From contig DYNP01000008.1 of assembly GCA_020721005.1 (NCBI GenBank), positions 119,421-183,420 on the forward strand: a stretch of 64,000 bases of DNA. The letters are read 5' to 3'. The translations under genes were made by a program, and so were the position numbers. This stretch comes from Thiomargarita sp. GTDB lineage: Bacteria; Pseudomonadota; Gammaproteobacteria; Beggiatoales; Beggiatoaceae. Positions 35,972-46,470 of this stretch are shown piece by piece (the stretch's first letter is position 1; each line of letters starts with the position of its first letter). The notes beneath the pieces are model-generated. The model searched no databases. It was not told where the DNA came from and saw only the letters and a program-made list of their open reading frames with translations.

Positions 35972-38311
35972 ATGTTATCACCTTTCAGAAAAAATTCTAT
36001 CCAACATAAATTATTATTGATTGTCCTATTGACCAATCTGGTTTCCCTGTCAATGGTCAGTGGCTTTTTTATATACCATGAAGTCACTTCACAACGTCAA
36101 TCTGCGATTCAGGATCTGACCTCATTGACCAAAAATATCTCCCAGCGGCTAAAACCGAGTTTGCTCAGCCACAACCTGGCCGATGTTAAGACAATCTTCA
36201 GTATTTTACAAGACCACCCCTCAATAATTTATGCCCGTATAGATAGCAAAATCGGAAAACCGTTGGCGGAATACTCTAAATTTCCCGACAATCATCCACT
36301 TCAACTGCCCAGGAATCAAGAAAATTCTCTGCAATTTAAGAAAGGTTACTTGGAAATCAGCTCTCCAATCAGCGTTGATAATTCTCTCTTGGGCCAACTG
36401 TATCTACGCTATAAAGTAGAATCTCCCTACCTCTCTCTAGCTGACTATAAATGGTTACTTTTAACCCTCCTGACACTCCTAATTATCCTCATTTTCCTGA
36501 TAACCCACTCACTCCAACCCACTCTCACTCATCCTATCAATTCCCTCGCAAAAACCTTGGACAACATTCTCCAAGAACAAAATTATCATATTCGAGCCCA
36601 ACCCCAAGGTCAACTGGAACTGGATTCTCTAATTGACGGAATTAACCAACTGTTAACCCGCATACAAGACTATGAACTCGAACTTGAAAAAACCAAAAAA
36701 TTGGTAGAAATTGCCAGTCAAGCCAAATCTCAATTCCTCGCCACCATCAGCCATGAAATCCGCACCCCCATGAATGGGATACTGTGCATGGCAGAATTGT
36801 TGCTAGAAACCGATCTCAAGGATCAACAACGACAACAAGCAGAAATCGTGAAAAACTCCGGAAAAGTTCTGCTTGACATCATCAATGACATCTTAGACTA
36901 TTCCAAAATAGAAGCTGGGAAACTGGGACTTCGTTTCACCGAAATCAATCTGCCCGATCTGGTAGAAAAAGTTGTACAACTGTTCACAACCCCAGCAGTT
37001 AAAAAAGGTTTGGAACTGGTCTGTCAACTGCCTTCCCAACTGCCTTCCTACCTATATGCAGATGCCGGGCGACTCCGACAAATTCTCGCCAACTTACTCA
37101 GCAATGCCATCAAATTCACCGATCAAGGAGAAGTCATCTTAGAAGTCTTGATCATAGAAGACTTTCCAGAATGCCTTCTATTACGCTTTGAAGTCAGTGA
37201 CACCGGAATCGGCATTGAACAAGAAGCGGTTAAAATGCTATTTCAACCCTTCACCCAAATTGACGGCAATTTCTCCCGAAAATATGAAGGAACTGGTTTG
37301 GGACTTGCTATCAGTAAACAACTCGTGGACATGATGGAAGGCTCTATTGGAGTCCACAGTCAAAAAGGCAAAGGTTCCACCTTCTGGTTTACTGCCCGTT
37401 TTAGGAAATTAACCCCCTCAGAATTCTCTCAAATTCCCCCCACAGAATTGCTAACCCCGCTCAAAAAAGAACACATTTTAATTGTTGACGATAATGCCCA
37501 CAGCCGACAAGTACTGCAAAATTACCTTACCGAATTTGGGCTAGAACATAACAGCACTGAAAATGGCCCCCAAGCCTTACAAGAATTGACCTTAGCCCTA
37601 GACCAAGACCGACCCTATAACATTGCCCTCCTCGATTTAATCATGCCTGAAATGGACGGTTTAGCCTTAGTCCGCGCCATTAAAACAAACCCATTATTGA
37701 TGAAAACGCGACTTATCTTACTGGCTCCTTCAGACCAAATTACAGAAGAAAAAGTCCGATATACTGGAATCCTATGCACCCTTAACAAACCCATTTATAA
37801 ACGCCAACTTTATCAATGTCTTAAAAATGTCATCGATGAAAAAATAGAACCCAATGCTCTACTTTCCACCGTCAAAAAACTACCAGCCCCCCAACAAGCC
37901 GTAAGCTATGAACCCACATTCAATGCCCACATCTTGGTTGCTGAAGACAATCCGGTCAATCAACTGGTGGCCAAACTCATGTTAGGAAAATTAGGCTGTC
38001 AAGTGGAAATTGCTATGAATGGACAACAAGCCCTAAAAATGCTGGCCAACAAAGTTTATGATCTGGTCTTCATGGACTGCCAAATGCCAGAAATGGACGG
38101 ATTTACCGCCACTCGAACCATTCGGGAACAAGAACAAAGTACTTCAAAGCACACCTTGGTAATTGCCCTCACTGCCCATGCTATGGAAGGAGATAAAGAA
38201 CTCTGTCTGGCGGCTGGAATGGACGATTACCTTAGCAAACCAGTCAATAGGGAACAACTTTACAACATGTTAGAAAAATGGCTGCCTCATACCCAAAAAC
38301 GCGTACAATGA
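35972..38311 (+). CDS. hybrid sensor histidine kinase with two receiver domains
   Basis: A 779-residue BarA-like membrane kinase. Helices near 15-35 and 160-178 bracket a periplasmic sensor domain. A HAMP-like linker leads to HisKA with H261 ([10 protein letters not shown]), then an ATPase domain ([26 protein letters not shown]). Two receivers follow with phosphoacceptors D555 ([11 protein letters not shown]) and D702 ([11 protein letters not shown]). No HPt domain is present, so a separate phosphotransfer protein is expected. The signal is unknown. It sits 30 bases upstream of miaB. Confidence 0.93.
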   Translation: MLSPFRKNSIQHKLLLIVLLTNLVSLSMVSGFFIYHEVTSQRQSAIQDLTSLTKNISQRLKPSLLSHNLADVKTIFSILQDHPSIIYARIDSKIGKPLAEYSKFPDNHPLQLPRNQENSLQFKKGYLEISSPISVDNSLLGQLYLRYKVESPYLSLADYKWLLLTLLTLLIILIFLITHSLQPTLTHPINSLAKTLDNILQEQNYHIRAQPQGQLELDSLIDGINQLLTRIQDYELELEKTKKLVEIASQAKSQFLATISHEIRTPMNGILCMAELLLETDLKDQQRQQAEIVKNSGKVLLDIINDILDYSKIEAGKLGLRFTEINLPDLVEKVVQLFTTPAVKKGLELVCQLPSQLPSYLYADAGRLRQILANLLSNAIKFTDQGEVILEVLIIEDFPECLLLRFEVSDTGIGIEQEAVKMLFQPFTQIDGNFSRKYEGTGLGLAISKQLVDMMEGSIGVHSQKGKGSTFWFTARFRKLTPSEFSQIPPTELLTPLKKEHILIVDDNAHSRQVLQNYLTEFGLEHNSTENGPQALQELTLALDQDRPYNIALLDLIMPEMDGLALVRAIKTNPLLMKTRLILLAPSDQITEEKVRYTGILCTLNKPIYKRQLYQCLKNVIDEKIEPNALLSTVKKLPAPQQAVSYEPTFNAHILVAEDNPVNQLVAKLMLGKLGCQVEIAMNGQQALKMLANKVYDLVFMDCQMPEMDGFTATRTIREQEQSTSKHTLVIALTAHAMEGDKELCLAAGMDDYLSKPVNREQLYNMLEKWLPHTQKRVQ

Positions 38312-38340
38312 CCCCTCTGTGAACCCCCAAAACTATTCCC

Positions 38341-39666
38341 ATGGCCCAAAAACTCTACATAAAAACCTTTGGTTGTCAAATGAATGAGTACGATTCCTCA
38401 CAAATGGCTCACCTACTCATCAATTCCCATGGATTTGAACTGACCCAAGATCCCAGTGAAGCAGATGTGCTCTTACTCAACACCTGCTCAGTCCGAGAAA
38501 AACCCCAAGAAAAAGTCTTCTCCCAACTGGGACTTTGGCGAACTTTTAAACAACTTAATCCCAACATCATCATCGGAGTGGGTGGCTGTGTTGCCAGTCA
38601 AGAAGGAGAAGCCATTTTACACAGAGCCCCTTTTGTTGACCTGATCTTTGGTCCCCAAACCCTACATCGCCTCCCTCAACTGCTGACCACAGTTCAACAA
38701 CAACGGGAACCTCAAATCGATCTCGAATTCTCTGCCCTCGAAAAGTTCGAATGCTTACCCAAACCCATTGCCCAAGGTCCCAGTGCCTTTATCTCCATCA
38801 TGGAAGGTTGCAATCATTACTGCACTTTTTGCGTAGTTCCTTACACTCGAGGCACCGAAGTCAGTCGTCCAGTCCCTGAAGTATTGGCAGAAATTACTCA
38901 ACTCAGCCAACAAGGCGTTAGGGAAGTTACTCTATTGGGACAAAATGTCAATGCTTATCAGGGGGTTACTGAAGAACCAACCACAATTAACCTGGCTCAA
39001 CTCATCCGACTCATCTCGACCATTCCCAATATTGACCGCATCCGTTACACCACCTCGCACCCGGTTGCCTTATCCTCTGAACTCATAGCAATTTATCAAG
39101 AAATTCCCAAGCTAGTCAATCATTTACACCTACCAGTCCAAACCGGTTCCGACTCCATCCTCACTAAAATGAGACGAGGTCACACCATTGCAGACTATCG
39201 TGAAAAAGTTCGACAACTGCGAATCCTCCGACCCAATTTAAGCCTCTCCTCCGACTTTATCGTAGGCTTTCCAGGAGAAACTGAGACCGACTTTCAAGCC
39301 ACTTTACAACTCGTTGAAGACCTGCAATTTGACCACTCATTCAGTTTTATTTACAGCCCGAGACCAGGCACCCCGGCAGCTGCTTTACCCGATACCGTGC
39401 CTTTCACAGTCAAAAAACAACGCTTGGCTGAGCTACAAACTCGTTTGACTCAACACGCCCAAGTCATCAGTCAGCGTATGATAGGAAGCACTCAATTAGT
39501 ACTGGTGGAAGGATTTTCAAAAAAACATAATCAGCAACTTTCTGGGCGTACAGAGAACAATCGAGTGGTCAATTTCACCGCTCCAGCCTCACTCATTGGA
39601 CAATTTGTATCTGTTCAAATCACGGAAGCCCTGCCCAATTCCTTGCGCGGAGAATTGCCAACTTAA
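38341..39666 (+). CDS. miaB: tRNA-2-methylthio-N6-dimethylallyladenosine synthase MiaB
   Basis: A 441-residue radical-SAM methylthiotransferase that modifies A37 of tRNAs reading UNN codons. The N-terminal UPF0004 domain supplies C12 (TFGCQMN) and the cysteines in [10 protein letters not shown] and GVGGCVAS for one iron-sulfur cluster. The radical-SAM triad is C157-x3-C161-x2-C164 (GCNHYCTFC). A TRAM domain ends the protein. A terminator follows the stop. Confidence 0.97.
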   Translation: MAQKLYIKTFGCQMNEYDSSQMAHLLINSHGFELTQDPSEADVLLLNTCSVREKPQEKVFSQLGLWRTFKQLNPNIIIGVGGCVASQEGEAILHRAPFVDLIFGPQTLHRLPQLLTTVQQQREPQIDLEFSALEKFECLPKPIAQGPSAFISIMEGCNHYCTFCVVPYTRGTEVSRPVPEVLAEITQLSQQGVREVTLLGQNVNAYQGVTEEPTTINLAQLIRLISTIPNIDRIRYTTSHPVALSSELIAIYQEIPKLVNHLHLPVQTGSDSILTKMRRGHTIADYREKVRQLRILRPNLSLSSDFIVGFPGETETDFQATLQLVEDLQFDHSFSFIYSPRPGTPAAALPDTVPFTVKKQRLAELQTRLTQHAQVISQRMIGSTQLVLVEGFSKKHNQQLSGRTENNRVVNFTAPASLIGQFVSVQITEALPNSLRGELPT

Positions 39667-39676
39667 ATCCATGGAA

Positions 39677-39718
39677 GAAATTGAAGGGTATTGGAAAATA
39701 CCCAAATTTCTCCTTTTT
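39677..39718 (+). terminator. Rho-independent terminator after miaB
   Basis: GAAATT and GGGTATT (39677-39692) pair with AATACCC and AATTTC (39697-39710) around a GGAA tetraloop, with a small bulge. CTCCTTTTT follows. It starts ten bases after the miaB stop. Confidence 0.8.
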
Positions 39719-39885
39719 CGAGGAATTCAGGGAACTAAGGTAACTCCTCTTAAATAGGAAAGGGGGAAAACTTTTTTCCATGTTTGAAGAAAGGAAACTT
39801 CGCCCCTCCTCGTGAGGAAAAGAACAGAAAAATTCCTCATCCTAATCTTGCATCCTTTACTCATCATTGCCAACTGGAGAAAATC

Positions 39886-40686
39886 ATGTGTCAAACTTGT
39901 GGTTGTAACGTAACTGCTGGTAACGCTCATCTTATCCAAGGAGATGGAGCACTGGCAAAAACTGCCGATGGTCATGCTACAATAACGGTTTTAAATCAAC
40001 TGCTTAAAGAAAATGATCATCAAGCTTTGCACAACCGGGCTCACTTTGATGCCCATCAAGTCCTCGCCATCAACCTGATGTCATCCCCCGGGGCTGGTAA
40101 AACTCGTCTTTTGGAAGCCACCATTGAGGCTTTACGAGAAGAATTTGCCATTGGGGTCATTGAAGGTGATTTGGAGACTGAAAATGATGCTCAACGAATT
40201 CGTGATAAGGGAGTGCCTGCGCTGCAAATTGTAACTGGGACCGCTTGCCACTTGGACGCTCACTTGATTCATCAAGCCTTACATCACTTGGCTTTAGCAC
40301 CCCTAGACATTGTATTTATTGAAAATGTGGGTAACTTGGTATGTCCAGCCAATTTTGACCTCGGTCAACATTACAACCTGATCCTTTTGTCGACCGCTGA
40401 AGGAGATGATAAACCAGCCAAATATCCGATTATTTTTCGAATTGCAGATTTGGTTTTGATCACAAAAACAGACTTATTGCCTGTTTTGGATGAATTTTCT
40501 TTAAATCGGGCAGAAAATTATTTGCGCCAATTGGCCAATCCCGCGCCTTGCCTGCCCTTATCAGCCAAAACTGGAGAAGGTATGGAAGTTTGGTTAAACT
40601 GGCTAAGAGAAGCCATTTCGCTCAACAAACAACGCACTTTGACTCAGATGGCCACTCATGAACATTTTGCAGATCACACTCATTAG
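39886..40686 (+). CDS. hypB: hydrogenase nickel incorporation GTPase HypB
   Basis: A 266-residue GTPase delivering nickel to [NiFe] hydrogenase with HypA. The N-terminal high-affinity nickel motif is MCQTCGC. The G domain shows SSPGAGKT (P-loop), EGDLETENDAQRI, ENVGNLVCPA with the interface cysteine, and TKTDLLP. The ORF is open upstream to 39784, but the ATG at 39886 has GGAG upstream and begins the family motif. No other hyp or hydrogenase gene is in the window. The two membrane-protein genes follow at 19 bases and may be co-transcribed. Confidence 0.95.
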   Translation: MCQTCGCNVTAGNAHLIQGDGALAKTADGHATITVLNQLLKENDHQALHNRAHFDAHQVLAINLMSSPGAGKTRLLEATIEALREEFAIGVIEGDLETENDAQRIRDKGVPALQIVTGTACHLDAHLIHQALHHLALAPLDIVFIENVGNLVCPANFDLGQHYNLILLSTAEGDDKPAKYPIIFRIADLVLITKTDLLPVLDEFSLNRAENYLRQLANPAPCLPLSAKTGEGMEVWLNWLREAISLNKQRTLTQMATHEHFADHTH

Positions 40687-40705
40687 AGTTTAAAAGGGAG
40701 TCACG

Positions 40706-41431
40706 GTGATCACCTTGCAAGTTTTATTGGATAGATTGAAACTCCCCTTATTTTTGCTGTCCCTATTCTTCATATTGGCCACATTTGCAGAACATTTGAG
40801 TCATGGGACTCAATGGGCAAGATGGGGTGGAATTAATTGGCATCGAGTTTTACAACTGTTGGATTTACGAGAAGAAAATACGTTAGCCACCTGGTTTTCT
40901 AGCCTGATATTTTTAACAACAGCCCTTTCCTTAGCCTTGTTGGGTTGGGGAAAATCGCCTTATTTTAAACTGATCCATTGGGAACAACGTTTATTTCAAC
41001 TGGCCGCCTTAGGTGCTGTGATATTATCAGCTGATGAGGTAGCCAGTGTTCATGAAACCGTTGGAAAATGGTTTGGGCGTGTGATCTTTCAATTCATGAC
41101 TCAATTCCCAGTTGAGGATAAAGGTTTTTTCTGGCTACCACTGCTAGCCCCAATTTTATTATTGGTGTTTTTGATGGTCATGCATATTTTACATCGAATT
41201 ATGCACCATTTGCCCAATTCCACCTTATCCATTCGGCGTCCCATTTACCTAAGTTTGGGCATGGCTCTGTTTTTATTGCCAGCGGTATTTTTATTGGAAA
41301 TATTGGAAGTAAAAATAGCTTATGCAGCGGAGCCTAACATTTTAACTTGTTTTGAGGAAACTTGTGAAATTTTAGGCATGTACAGTCTATTTTATGGCAG
41401 TTTGTTGATTGCCAAACAGTATCAATTATGA
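40706..41431 (+). CDS. polytopic membrane protein, unknown; paralogue of next gene
   Basis: A 241-residue protein with about six membrane helices, starting at GTG with a GGGAG site seven bases upstream. The striking segment is LSADEVASVHETVGKWFG near residues 109-126, matching FDDRFLIHEMLGKWLH in the next gene. The conserved Asp, His and Glu beside a helix suggest a metal site or membrane hydrolase-like centre. Membrane hydrolases of the CREST group use a similar residue set, but I cannot confirm the relationship. It overlaps the next gene by four bases (ATGA). Confidence 0.75.
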   Translation: MITLQVLLDRLKLPLFLLSLFFILATFAEHLSHGTQWARWGGINWHRVLQLLDLREENTLATWFSSLIFLTTALSLALLGWGKSPYFKLIHWEQRLFQLAALGAVILSADEVASVHETVGKWFGRVIFQFMTQFPVEDKGFFWLPLLAPILLLVFLMVMHILHRIMHHLPNSTLSIRRPIYLSLGMALFLLPAVFLLEILEVKIAYAAEPNILTCFEETCEILGMYSLFYGSLLIAKQYQL

Positions 41432-42045
41432 AATTTCGTTACCGCTTGTTACTATTGGGACTTATTATTTACAGTGTTATTTTATTGGTTGTCGAATGGC
41501 AGACTTCTCAATTATTTATACGAAATTTTTTCACTGACATTGAAGGACCTGTGCCCTTTTACGCTATTAATACCACCTTGAGCGTTTTTACTTTGTGGTC
41601 GACTGCTTTGTTATTTATGATCAGTGCCTTATGTGTGGATAAGGAGCAACGTCCCACTGATTACTGGTTTTACCTCTCTCAGACAATTTTGTTTAGTTTT
41701 TTGGGATTTGACGATCGGTTTTTGATCCATGAAATGTTGGGGAAATGGCTGCATCACAATGATGCTTACATTATGCTGGGATATGGATTCATTGAAATTG
41801 GTTTACTTTTAGCCTTAGGTCGTCTTCGTCATAAACCGTTGTCGGCTCTCTATTTTTTAGCCGCAGGGGCTGGTTTTTTTGCTATCATGGTGGTCATTGA
41901 TGCTCTATTCCCAAGTGGGTTGCAACTTCGGCTATCCTTGGAGGAATTGAGTAAATTATGGGGAGGCATTTGTCTGTCCCTATTTGCTTGGGAACTGCTG
42001 TGGCAGGAAATCCAGTGGTTAAAATCCACTGCTGTTCAACCTTAA
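41428..42045 (+). CDS. polytopic membrane protein, unknown; paralogue of previous gene
   Basis: A 205-residue protein with about six predicted helices. The FDDRFLIHEMLGKWLHH segment (about 93-109) matches the ADEVASVHETVGKW motif of the upstream protein, so they are probably a duplicated pair acting together. Translationally coupled to the upstream gene by an ATGA overlap and 14 bases ahead of the sugar-transferase-like gene. No family name recognised; a role in surface polysaccharide or lipid modification is possible from context only. Confidence 0.75.
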   Translation: MKFRYRLLLLGLIIYSVILLVVEWQTSQLFIRNFFTDIEGPVPFYAINTTLSVFTLWSTALLFMISALCVDKEQRPTDYWFYLSQTILFSFLGFDDRFLIHEMLGKWLHHNDAYIMLGYGFIEIGLLLALGRLRHKPLSALYFLAAGAGFFAIMVVIDALFPSGLQLRLSLEELSKLWGGICLSLFAWELLWQEIQWLKSTAVQP

Positions 42046-42059
42046 ATTCTTTTGATGAT

Positions 42060-43547
42060 ATGAAAGCAATCTTATTTGCAGATCGACAGGGAGAAACGTT
42101 GTCCCCATTGACTGATCGTATTTGTATGGCGCTGTTACCAGTGTTAATTAAGCCTTTGATTTATCACAGTTTAGATACCTTGTCTATTGCCCAGATCAGG
42201 GAAGTCATCATTGTTATTTCTCAACAGGCTGATGAGGTGGAAATTCAGTTGGCAAGTGGGGATTATTGGGGAATGCAGTTGACTTATATGCTCAGCCGAG
42301 GTCAAGAGTCCCCGGCTAAAGTGTTGGCTCGTTTAGGCAGCGCTTTGTCTGATTCGGAGTATTTGATCATGCGAGCAGATATATTGCGCAGTTTTGATAT
42401 TGAGGCTTTTTTGGAACAGGCCAGTCAGTTAGTTGGCTCTGTGTTGGCAACCATTGATGGACAAAATGCTGGAGTGGGTTTGTTTCGGAATGCAGACCAT
42501 TGGGAAAGCAGCAATATGTTGGATTGGAGCACTTGGAAAAGTTCCTTGTCCGAAAAGGAGGGAATGACTATTTTGCCAATGGTTGGGGATTTGTGTTTGT
42601 TGAATTCTTTGTTGGCTTATCATCAAGTGCACTTTGAAGCGTTAAGTGGACGTTTTTTAAGTATTATTGTGCCAGGAGCACAGTTGACCCCATATCTTAA
42701 AGTAGGACATCGGGCCGTGGTCAATGAGCAAAATCATCAGGGATTGGTGGGGGCTTTTTGTCATGTGCATGCTCAGGCCAAATTGAATAATGTGGTTTTA
42801 AGTGAGCATGTGACTGTTGGTCAACAGGCTGCGTTGGAACATACTGTAGTTTTGCCTTGGAGTTATTTGGGAGAAGGTATTGAATTGCGAAATGCAATTG
42901 TTTGGGGGAATGTATTGATTCGAGTGGATACCGGGGCAGTGGTGCATGTGGTGGATCATTTTTTGTTAACTGATGTGCGCAATAGTGGTTTTCAAGAATG
43001 GCTTATTGATTGGGGAAATCGTGTGTTGGGCATGTTGGCATTGATAGGGTCTTTGCCCTTATGGCCGTTGGCCATTGGGTTGGCAATGTGGCAAAATGCT
43101 AATTTTCCATTGCGGGAGATAGAGTTGGTGGGGAATTTAAGGTGGCATGATGCCAATGGGGTGGCCCATCGTCAGAAATTTACTACTTGGGAATGGAATG
43201 TGAAGGTGCCAATTCTTCGGCATTTGCCAAAATTGTTGGCGGTATTGCAAGGAAACATGGCCATGGTGGGAGTGAGACCATTGTCTCCTCAACAACTTGA
43301 GTTTCGTCAAGTTCCTTGGCAAAGAGTTCGGGATCTGGCACCAGTGGGATTGTTGGGACCGAGTCAGTTGGGAGTGCCTAGAGATGCGCCTAGAGAAGAG
43401 CATTGGTTGGTGGAGGCGCATTATGCCAAAACTCGATCTTTGATATTTGATACTCGTTGGTTAGTACAAGGAGTATTGGGTATTTTGAGTAAACGGGCCT
43501 GGTCAACAGTTCATGAGGATAAACAACAAACTTCTTCCTTTTTGTAA
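42060..43547 (+). CDS. degenerate sugar nucleotidyltransferase fused to a sugar-phosphate transferase-like domain
   Basis: A 495-residue protein. Residues 1-200 resemble a sugar-1-phosphate nucleotidyltransferase (MKAILFADRQGETLSPLTD), but the GxGTRL loop has become DRQGETL. Residues 215-310 form a left-handed beta-helix-like stretch (AVVNEQNHQG, NVVLSEHVTVG). One membrane helix follows near 330. The C-terminus resembles a WcaJ-type sugar-phosphate transferase (LLAVLQGNMAMVGVRPLSP), but the acidic catalytic pair before the LPQ-like segment reads RHLPK. Both halves may be inactive. The start at 42060 matches the family N-terminus; upstream sequence in frame is overlap with the previous gene. 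Confidence 0.7.
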   Translation: MKAILFADRQGETLSPLTDRICMALLPVLIKPLIYHSLDTLSIAQIREVIIVISQQADEVEIQLASGDYWGMQLTYMLSRGQESPAKVLARLGSALSDSEYLIMRADILRSFDIEAFLEQASQLVGSVLATIDGQNAGVGLFRNADHWESSNMLDWSTWKSSLSEKEGMTILPMVGDLCLLNSLLAYHQVHFEALSGRFLSIIVPGAQLTPYLKVGHRAVVNEQNHQGLVGAFCHVHAQAKLNNVVLSEHVTVGQQAALEHTVVLPWSYLGEGIELRNAIVWGNVLIRVDTGAVVHVVDHFLLTDVRNSGFQEWLIDWGNRVLGMLALIGSLPLWPLAIGLAMWQNANFPLREIELVGNLRWHDANGVAHRQKFTTWEWNVKVPILRHLPKLLAVLQGNMAMVGVRPLSPQQLEFRQVPWQRVRDLAPVGLLGPSQLGVPRDAPREEHWLVEAHYAKTRSLIFDTRWLVQGVLGILSKRAWSTVHEDKQQTSSFL

Positions 43548-43558
43548 GCGGATTATTT

Positions 43559-44203
43559 ATGAAAACTGGATTGAGGCAAATTGATTGGGGAGCTTTAAAA
43601 TACGCTATTGTAACTTTGGTAGTCAGTGGGTTATTGGGATTGGTGGCCGTGTTTGCCAGTCAGCACTATCTCGTTTACTTGCAGCAATGGGAACTTGAGC
43701 AACGTAACCAATTAGGACAGGCGCAAACAAAGTATTCTCAGGTGGCTGAAGCTTTGGAAATTGTGAATCATTTTTATTATGATAATTTTAATGATTTTAT
43801 CAAACAAGGTTTTTTTCAGGAAGTGCCTATTTCCAGTTGGGAAGAGCAGCGTTTGAATATGGTTGGGGAGATTAAGAATTTGATTCCAAAGTTAAAATTG
43901 CCGGGGATTGCTGAGTATGAGTTATTGGCTCAGGAAATTTTTTCTCCCCCTTTTATTGTAGAAAATGAGTTTAAAGTGTATAAATCACAATTAATTTTGA
44001 AATTGGGGCTATTACATGAGGAAGATATGCTAAACTTAGTAAAAAGTATTCGTTTCCAAAAATTTGCCGGGCTGTTGAGCTGGCAAAAGTGCGAATTACA
44101 ACGGACGGATAGAGCCTTGAATTTGAAAGAAGCTTCGGGTCCTTATTTGCAGGCAATTTGTGGATTAACTTGGTATGTGTCGACTTTGGAGAAGATTGAG
44201 TGA
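43559..44203 (+). CDS. PilO-like single-pass membrane protein
   Basis: A 214-residue protein with a short cytoplasmic N-terminus, one membrane helix (about 16-35), a coiled segment (WELEQRNQLGQAQTKYSQV) and a periplasmic alpha/beta domain. This is the topology of PilO/GspM/MshJ proteins of type IV pili and type II secretion. Identification is by topology and by its place upstream of prepilin-like genes, not by a diagnostic motif. It starts 11 bases after the sugar-transferase fusion. Confidence 0.6.
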   Translation: MKTGLRQIDWGALKYAIVTLVVSGLLGLVAVFASQHYLVYLQQWELEQRNQLGQAQTKYSQVAEALEIVNHFYYDNFNDFIKQGFFQEVPISSWEEQRLNMVGEIKNLIPKLKLPGIAEYELLAQEIFSPPFIVENEFKVYKSQLILKLGLLHEEDMLNLVKSIRFQKFAGLLSWQKCELQRTDRALNLKEASGPYLQAICGLTWYVSTLEKIE

Positions 44204-44286
44204 ATGTCGCTGGGGATTGAACAAGTAACTACTTGTCAAGAATCTTTATGGGTTTTTAGGGAGTTTATTGGATTTTAGAGGATAAT

Positions 44287-44742
44287 TTGGGGTTGAACAA
44301 GACAGTTAAAATTGTATTTTGGGGGTTGATCGGTTTGGGGTGGCTATATGCCCAACCGGGGTTGGCAGAGGGTTTGCAGCGTTTGTTTATGACTCCAGCG
44401 GAACGATATGCACTTAATGAGGCAAGGGTGGCCAAAGAGGTGAAACAGCGGTCTCCAGCAGAGCAGTCGCGTCCAAAGTTGCCGCCTTATATCACTCTGA
44501 ATGGTTTTGTAATTCGCAGTAGTGGTGTGAATACGGTGTGGGTCAACGATTCTGAGGAGTTGTATCGTCCCAGTTTTAAGGTGGGAATGTCGGAACCTTT
44601 GGAATTGAAAGTGCCTATTGAGTTGGGAACTCAGTCAACTGTGGTTGATTTGAAGCCCGGGCAGACTGTCAATACCTTAAATGGAGATATTCTCGAGGTG
44701 TATGAGCCGCTGCAAACGTTTAAATCTGACAAGAATCCGTAG
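44287..44742 (+). CDS. exported protein of pilus-like cluster, TTG start
   Basis: A 151-residue protein with a signal peptide (about 1-27, ending GLAEG), then LFMTPAERYALNEAR, a segment I associate with small exported proteins in MSHA-like pilus loci, and a beta-rich domain with GFVIRSSGVNTVWVNDSEE. This could be a PilP/MshK-type pilotin or inner-membrane partner. There is no ATG: the first usable codon is TTG at 44287 with AGAGG five bases upstream, and a second TTG lies six bases later. Confidence 0.6.
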   Translation: MGLNKTVKIVFWGLIGLGWLYAQPGLAEGLQRLFMTPAERYALNEARVAKEVKQRSPAEQSRPKLPPYITLNGFVIRSSGVNTVWVNDSEELYRPSFKVGMSEPLELKVPIELGTQSTVVDLKPGQTVNTLNGDILEVYEPLQTFKSDKNP

Positions 44743-45234
44743 AGCCTTCTTCGATTTTCTTGTTTGGTAAAAGCCCAGGTAGGGTGGGCAAGTGCAATAG
44801 GAAGTCGCTTAAGTGAATGACTCATAATAAGAGTCCTAGTGTTTCGTTAATGCCGGTATACTCTAAAAGGATTTTCGAGTAATTGCAAGGTCTGAAGCCT
44901 AGAGGACAACGTTCCATTCCTTTAACCAGAGAGGCAGTTACCGGCTTGTAGTAGGAATTTTTTGGCGAACCCTCTATAAACAACAAGTCCTGAGACTGCA
45001 AAAATGGATCGCGAAAGCAAGTAAAAATATTTACTACTGGATGAGCGCTAAATCGTCTTATGCTGGACTAACGAAAGGAATTCAACAAAACATTAACGGT
45101 AAGTTGTTGGAGTTCAAAAGCTTACTCCAACCTAAATGGGCTTGACTATCTTAGGGATTAAGATAAAATTAAGTATACCAATGTAGTGTACTGCTGTTTT
45201 TATTTTTCATTTACATGCGTAAAGAGAGAGCAAA
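44743..45234. other. intergenic region with a possible decayed ORF
   Basis: A frame open from 44903 to the stop at 45143-45145 (80 codons) lacks a start codon near its 5' end. It encodes a basic sequence (RTLYKQQVLRLQKWIAKASK) that I do not recognise. It could be the tail of a disrupted gene at the left edge of a ParA-bearing insertion. No tRNA or clear promoter was found. Confidence 0.3.
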
Positions 45235-46287
45235 ATGATTAACAAGAGTTATGTAATTTGGAATAACAAGGGTGGAGTTGGTAAGAGTACAATCACTTTT
45301 CATATTGCCTCTGTATATGCAGAACAAAACCCTAAACGTGATGTCGTTGTAGTTGACATGTGTCCTCAAGCCAATGTCTCAATGATGTTAATGGGAGGGG
45401 GAAGTAAAGCAGAAGAAAGATTAAAAAAGTTGATTACTAAAGGAACTCCTCAAACTGTAGTGGGTTATATTACAGATAACATTACGCGCTATGATACGTC
45501 AAATTTGGATAACTATATGATACAATTATCGTCATATAATGAGAATCTGACTAAAAACATTTACCTACTGTCTGGTGATGGTAACTTAGAATTGATAGCA
45601 CCCTTGCTTTCTGAGCGAGCTGATGCAACCCCTCTGTCTGAAAGAGACACCCCGTGGGTCAATGTTCATTCTATCATCAAGGTCCTTACTGAAAAAGGAC
45701 CTAGTAAAAATAGGCCTTGTACCTATTTCATTGATACTAACCCAAGTTTTTCTATTTATACACAGATAGCGATTTTGTCGGGACAGTATTTGTTGGTACC
45801 AATCAATGCTGATGACTCCTCAATATTTGCAATAACGGGTTTATTCAACCTAATCTGGGGAAGCACAGAACCACATCCCGTTTATGGTAAATATACATTC
45901 TCGTCTAAAGTGGATCGTTTCAAGATGGATAGACCTAAAATAGCACTGTTGCTCGGAAATAGATTTACTCAAAAGGTAGGTGCCGCTCATGCCTTTAAAG
46001 CCTTATCTGATGAGGCGATTAAGAAAATGTATGAGGAGTATAAAAACAAACCTGACAGGTTTGTTGAACCTAAATCAGAAGTTGATAACCAAGAAAATTT
46101 TGAGAATCAGTTCAGTGCGGAGCTACGTGATTTTAATAGTGCTGGTGTCGTGGCTGCTAATCAAGGAATTCCTTTGAGCAAGATGGACAAAACTGTCTAC
46201 AAAGTTTACAAAGAGAGCATACAGGTTTCTAAAGACCAAAGAGACAAGTGTAAGAAAGTTATTGAGGACATTGTAAAAAAATTGTGA
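45235..46287 (+). CDS. lone ParA/MinD-type ATPase
   Basis: A 350-residue P-loop ATPase with the deviant Walker A K12-G-G-V-G-K17-S-T, Walker A' VVVVDMCPQANVS and a switch segment FIDTNPSFS. Such ATPases position DNA or protein cargoes. There is no parB gene and no obvious centromere array, so it is not a complete partition system. Wording and base usage are more AT-rich than in neighbouring genes. It splits a pilus-like cluster, which suggests insertion or an added positioning role. A GAGAG site precedes the ATG. Confidence 0.88.
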   Translation: MINKSYVIWNNKGGVGKSTITFHIASVYAEQNPKRDVVVVDMCPQANVSMMLMGGGSKAEERLKKLITKGTPQTVVGYITDNITRYDTSNLDNYMIQLSSYNENLTKNIYLLSGDGNLELIAPLLSERADATPLSERDTPWVNVHSIIKVLTEKGPSKNRPCTYFIDTNPSFSIYTQIAILSGQYLLVPINADDSSIFAITGLFNLIWGSTEPHPVYGKYTFSSKVDRFKMDRPKIALLLGNRFTQKVGAAHAFKALSDEAIKKMYEEYKNKPDRFVEPKSEVDNQENFENQFSAELRDFNSAGVVAANQGIPLSKMDKTVYKVYKESIQVSKDQRDKCKKVIEDIVKKL

Positions 46288-46470
46288 CTAATTTATATCT
46301 TTCTCTACCAAGCTGTGTGTGTTGAGTTGTGGCCTGTCTTTTGCGCCATAACCCAACATGAAGGGAAATCCTCACATACAGTTATTGGGAGAAGAGATTT
46401 TGGTAATGACATCTCTTTACCCGACTTTCTGTGCATTGCCTACCGACATCGAATGGCGTTTTTTTGGGCA

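Noticed and set aside
39784..39885. N-terminal extension of HypB
   Set aside because: The extension is not family-like; the ATG at 39886 starts the conserved nickel motif with a proper ribosome site.
45235..46287. Complete plasmid-type partition system
   Set aside because: Only a ParA-like ATPase is present, with no ParB gene or centromere-like repeats beside it.
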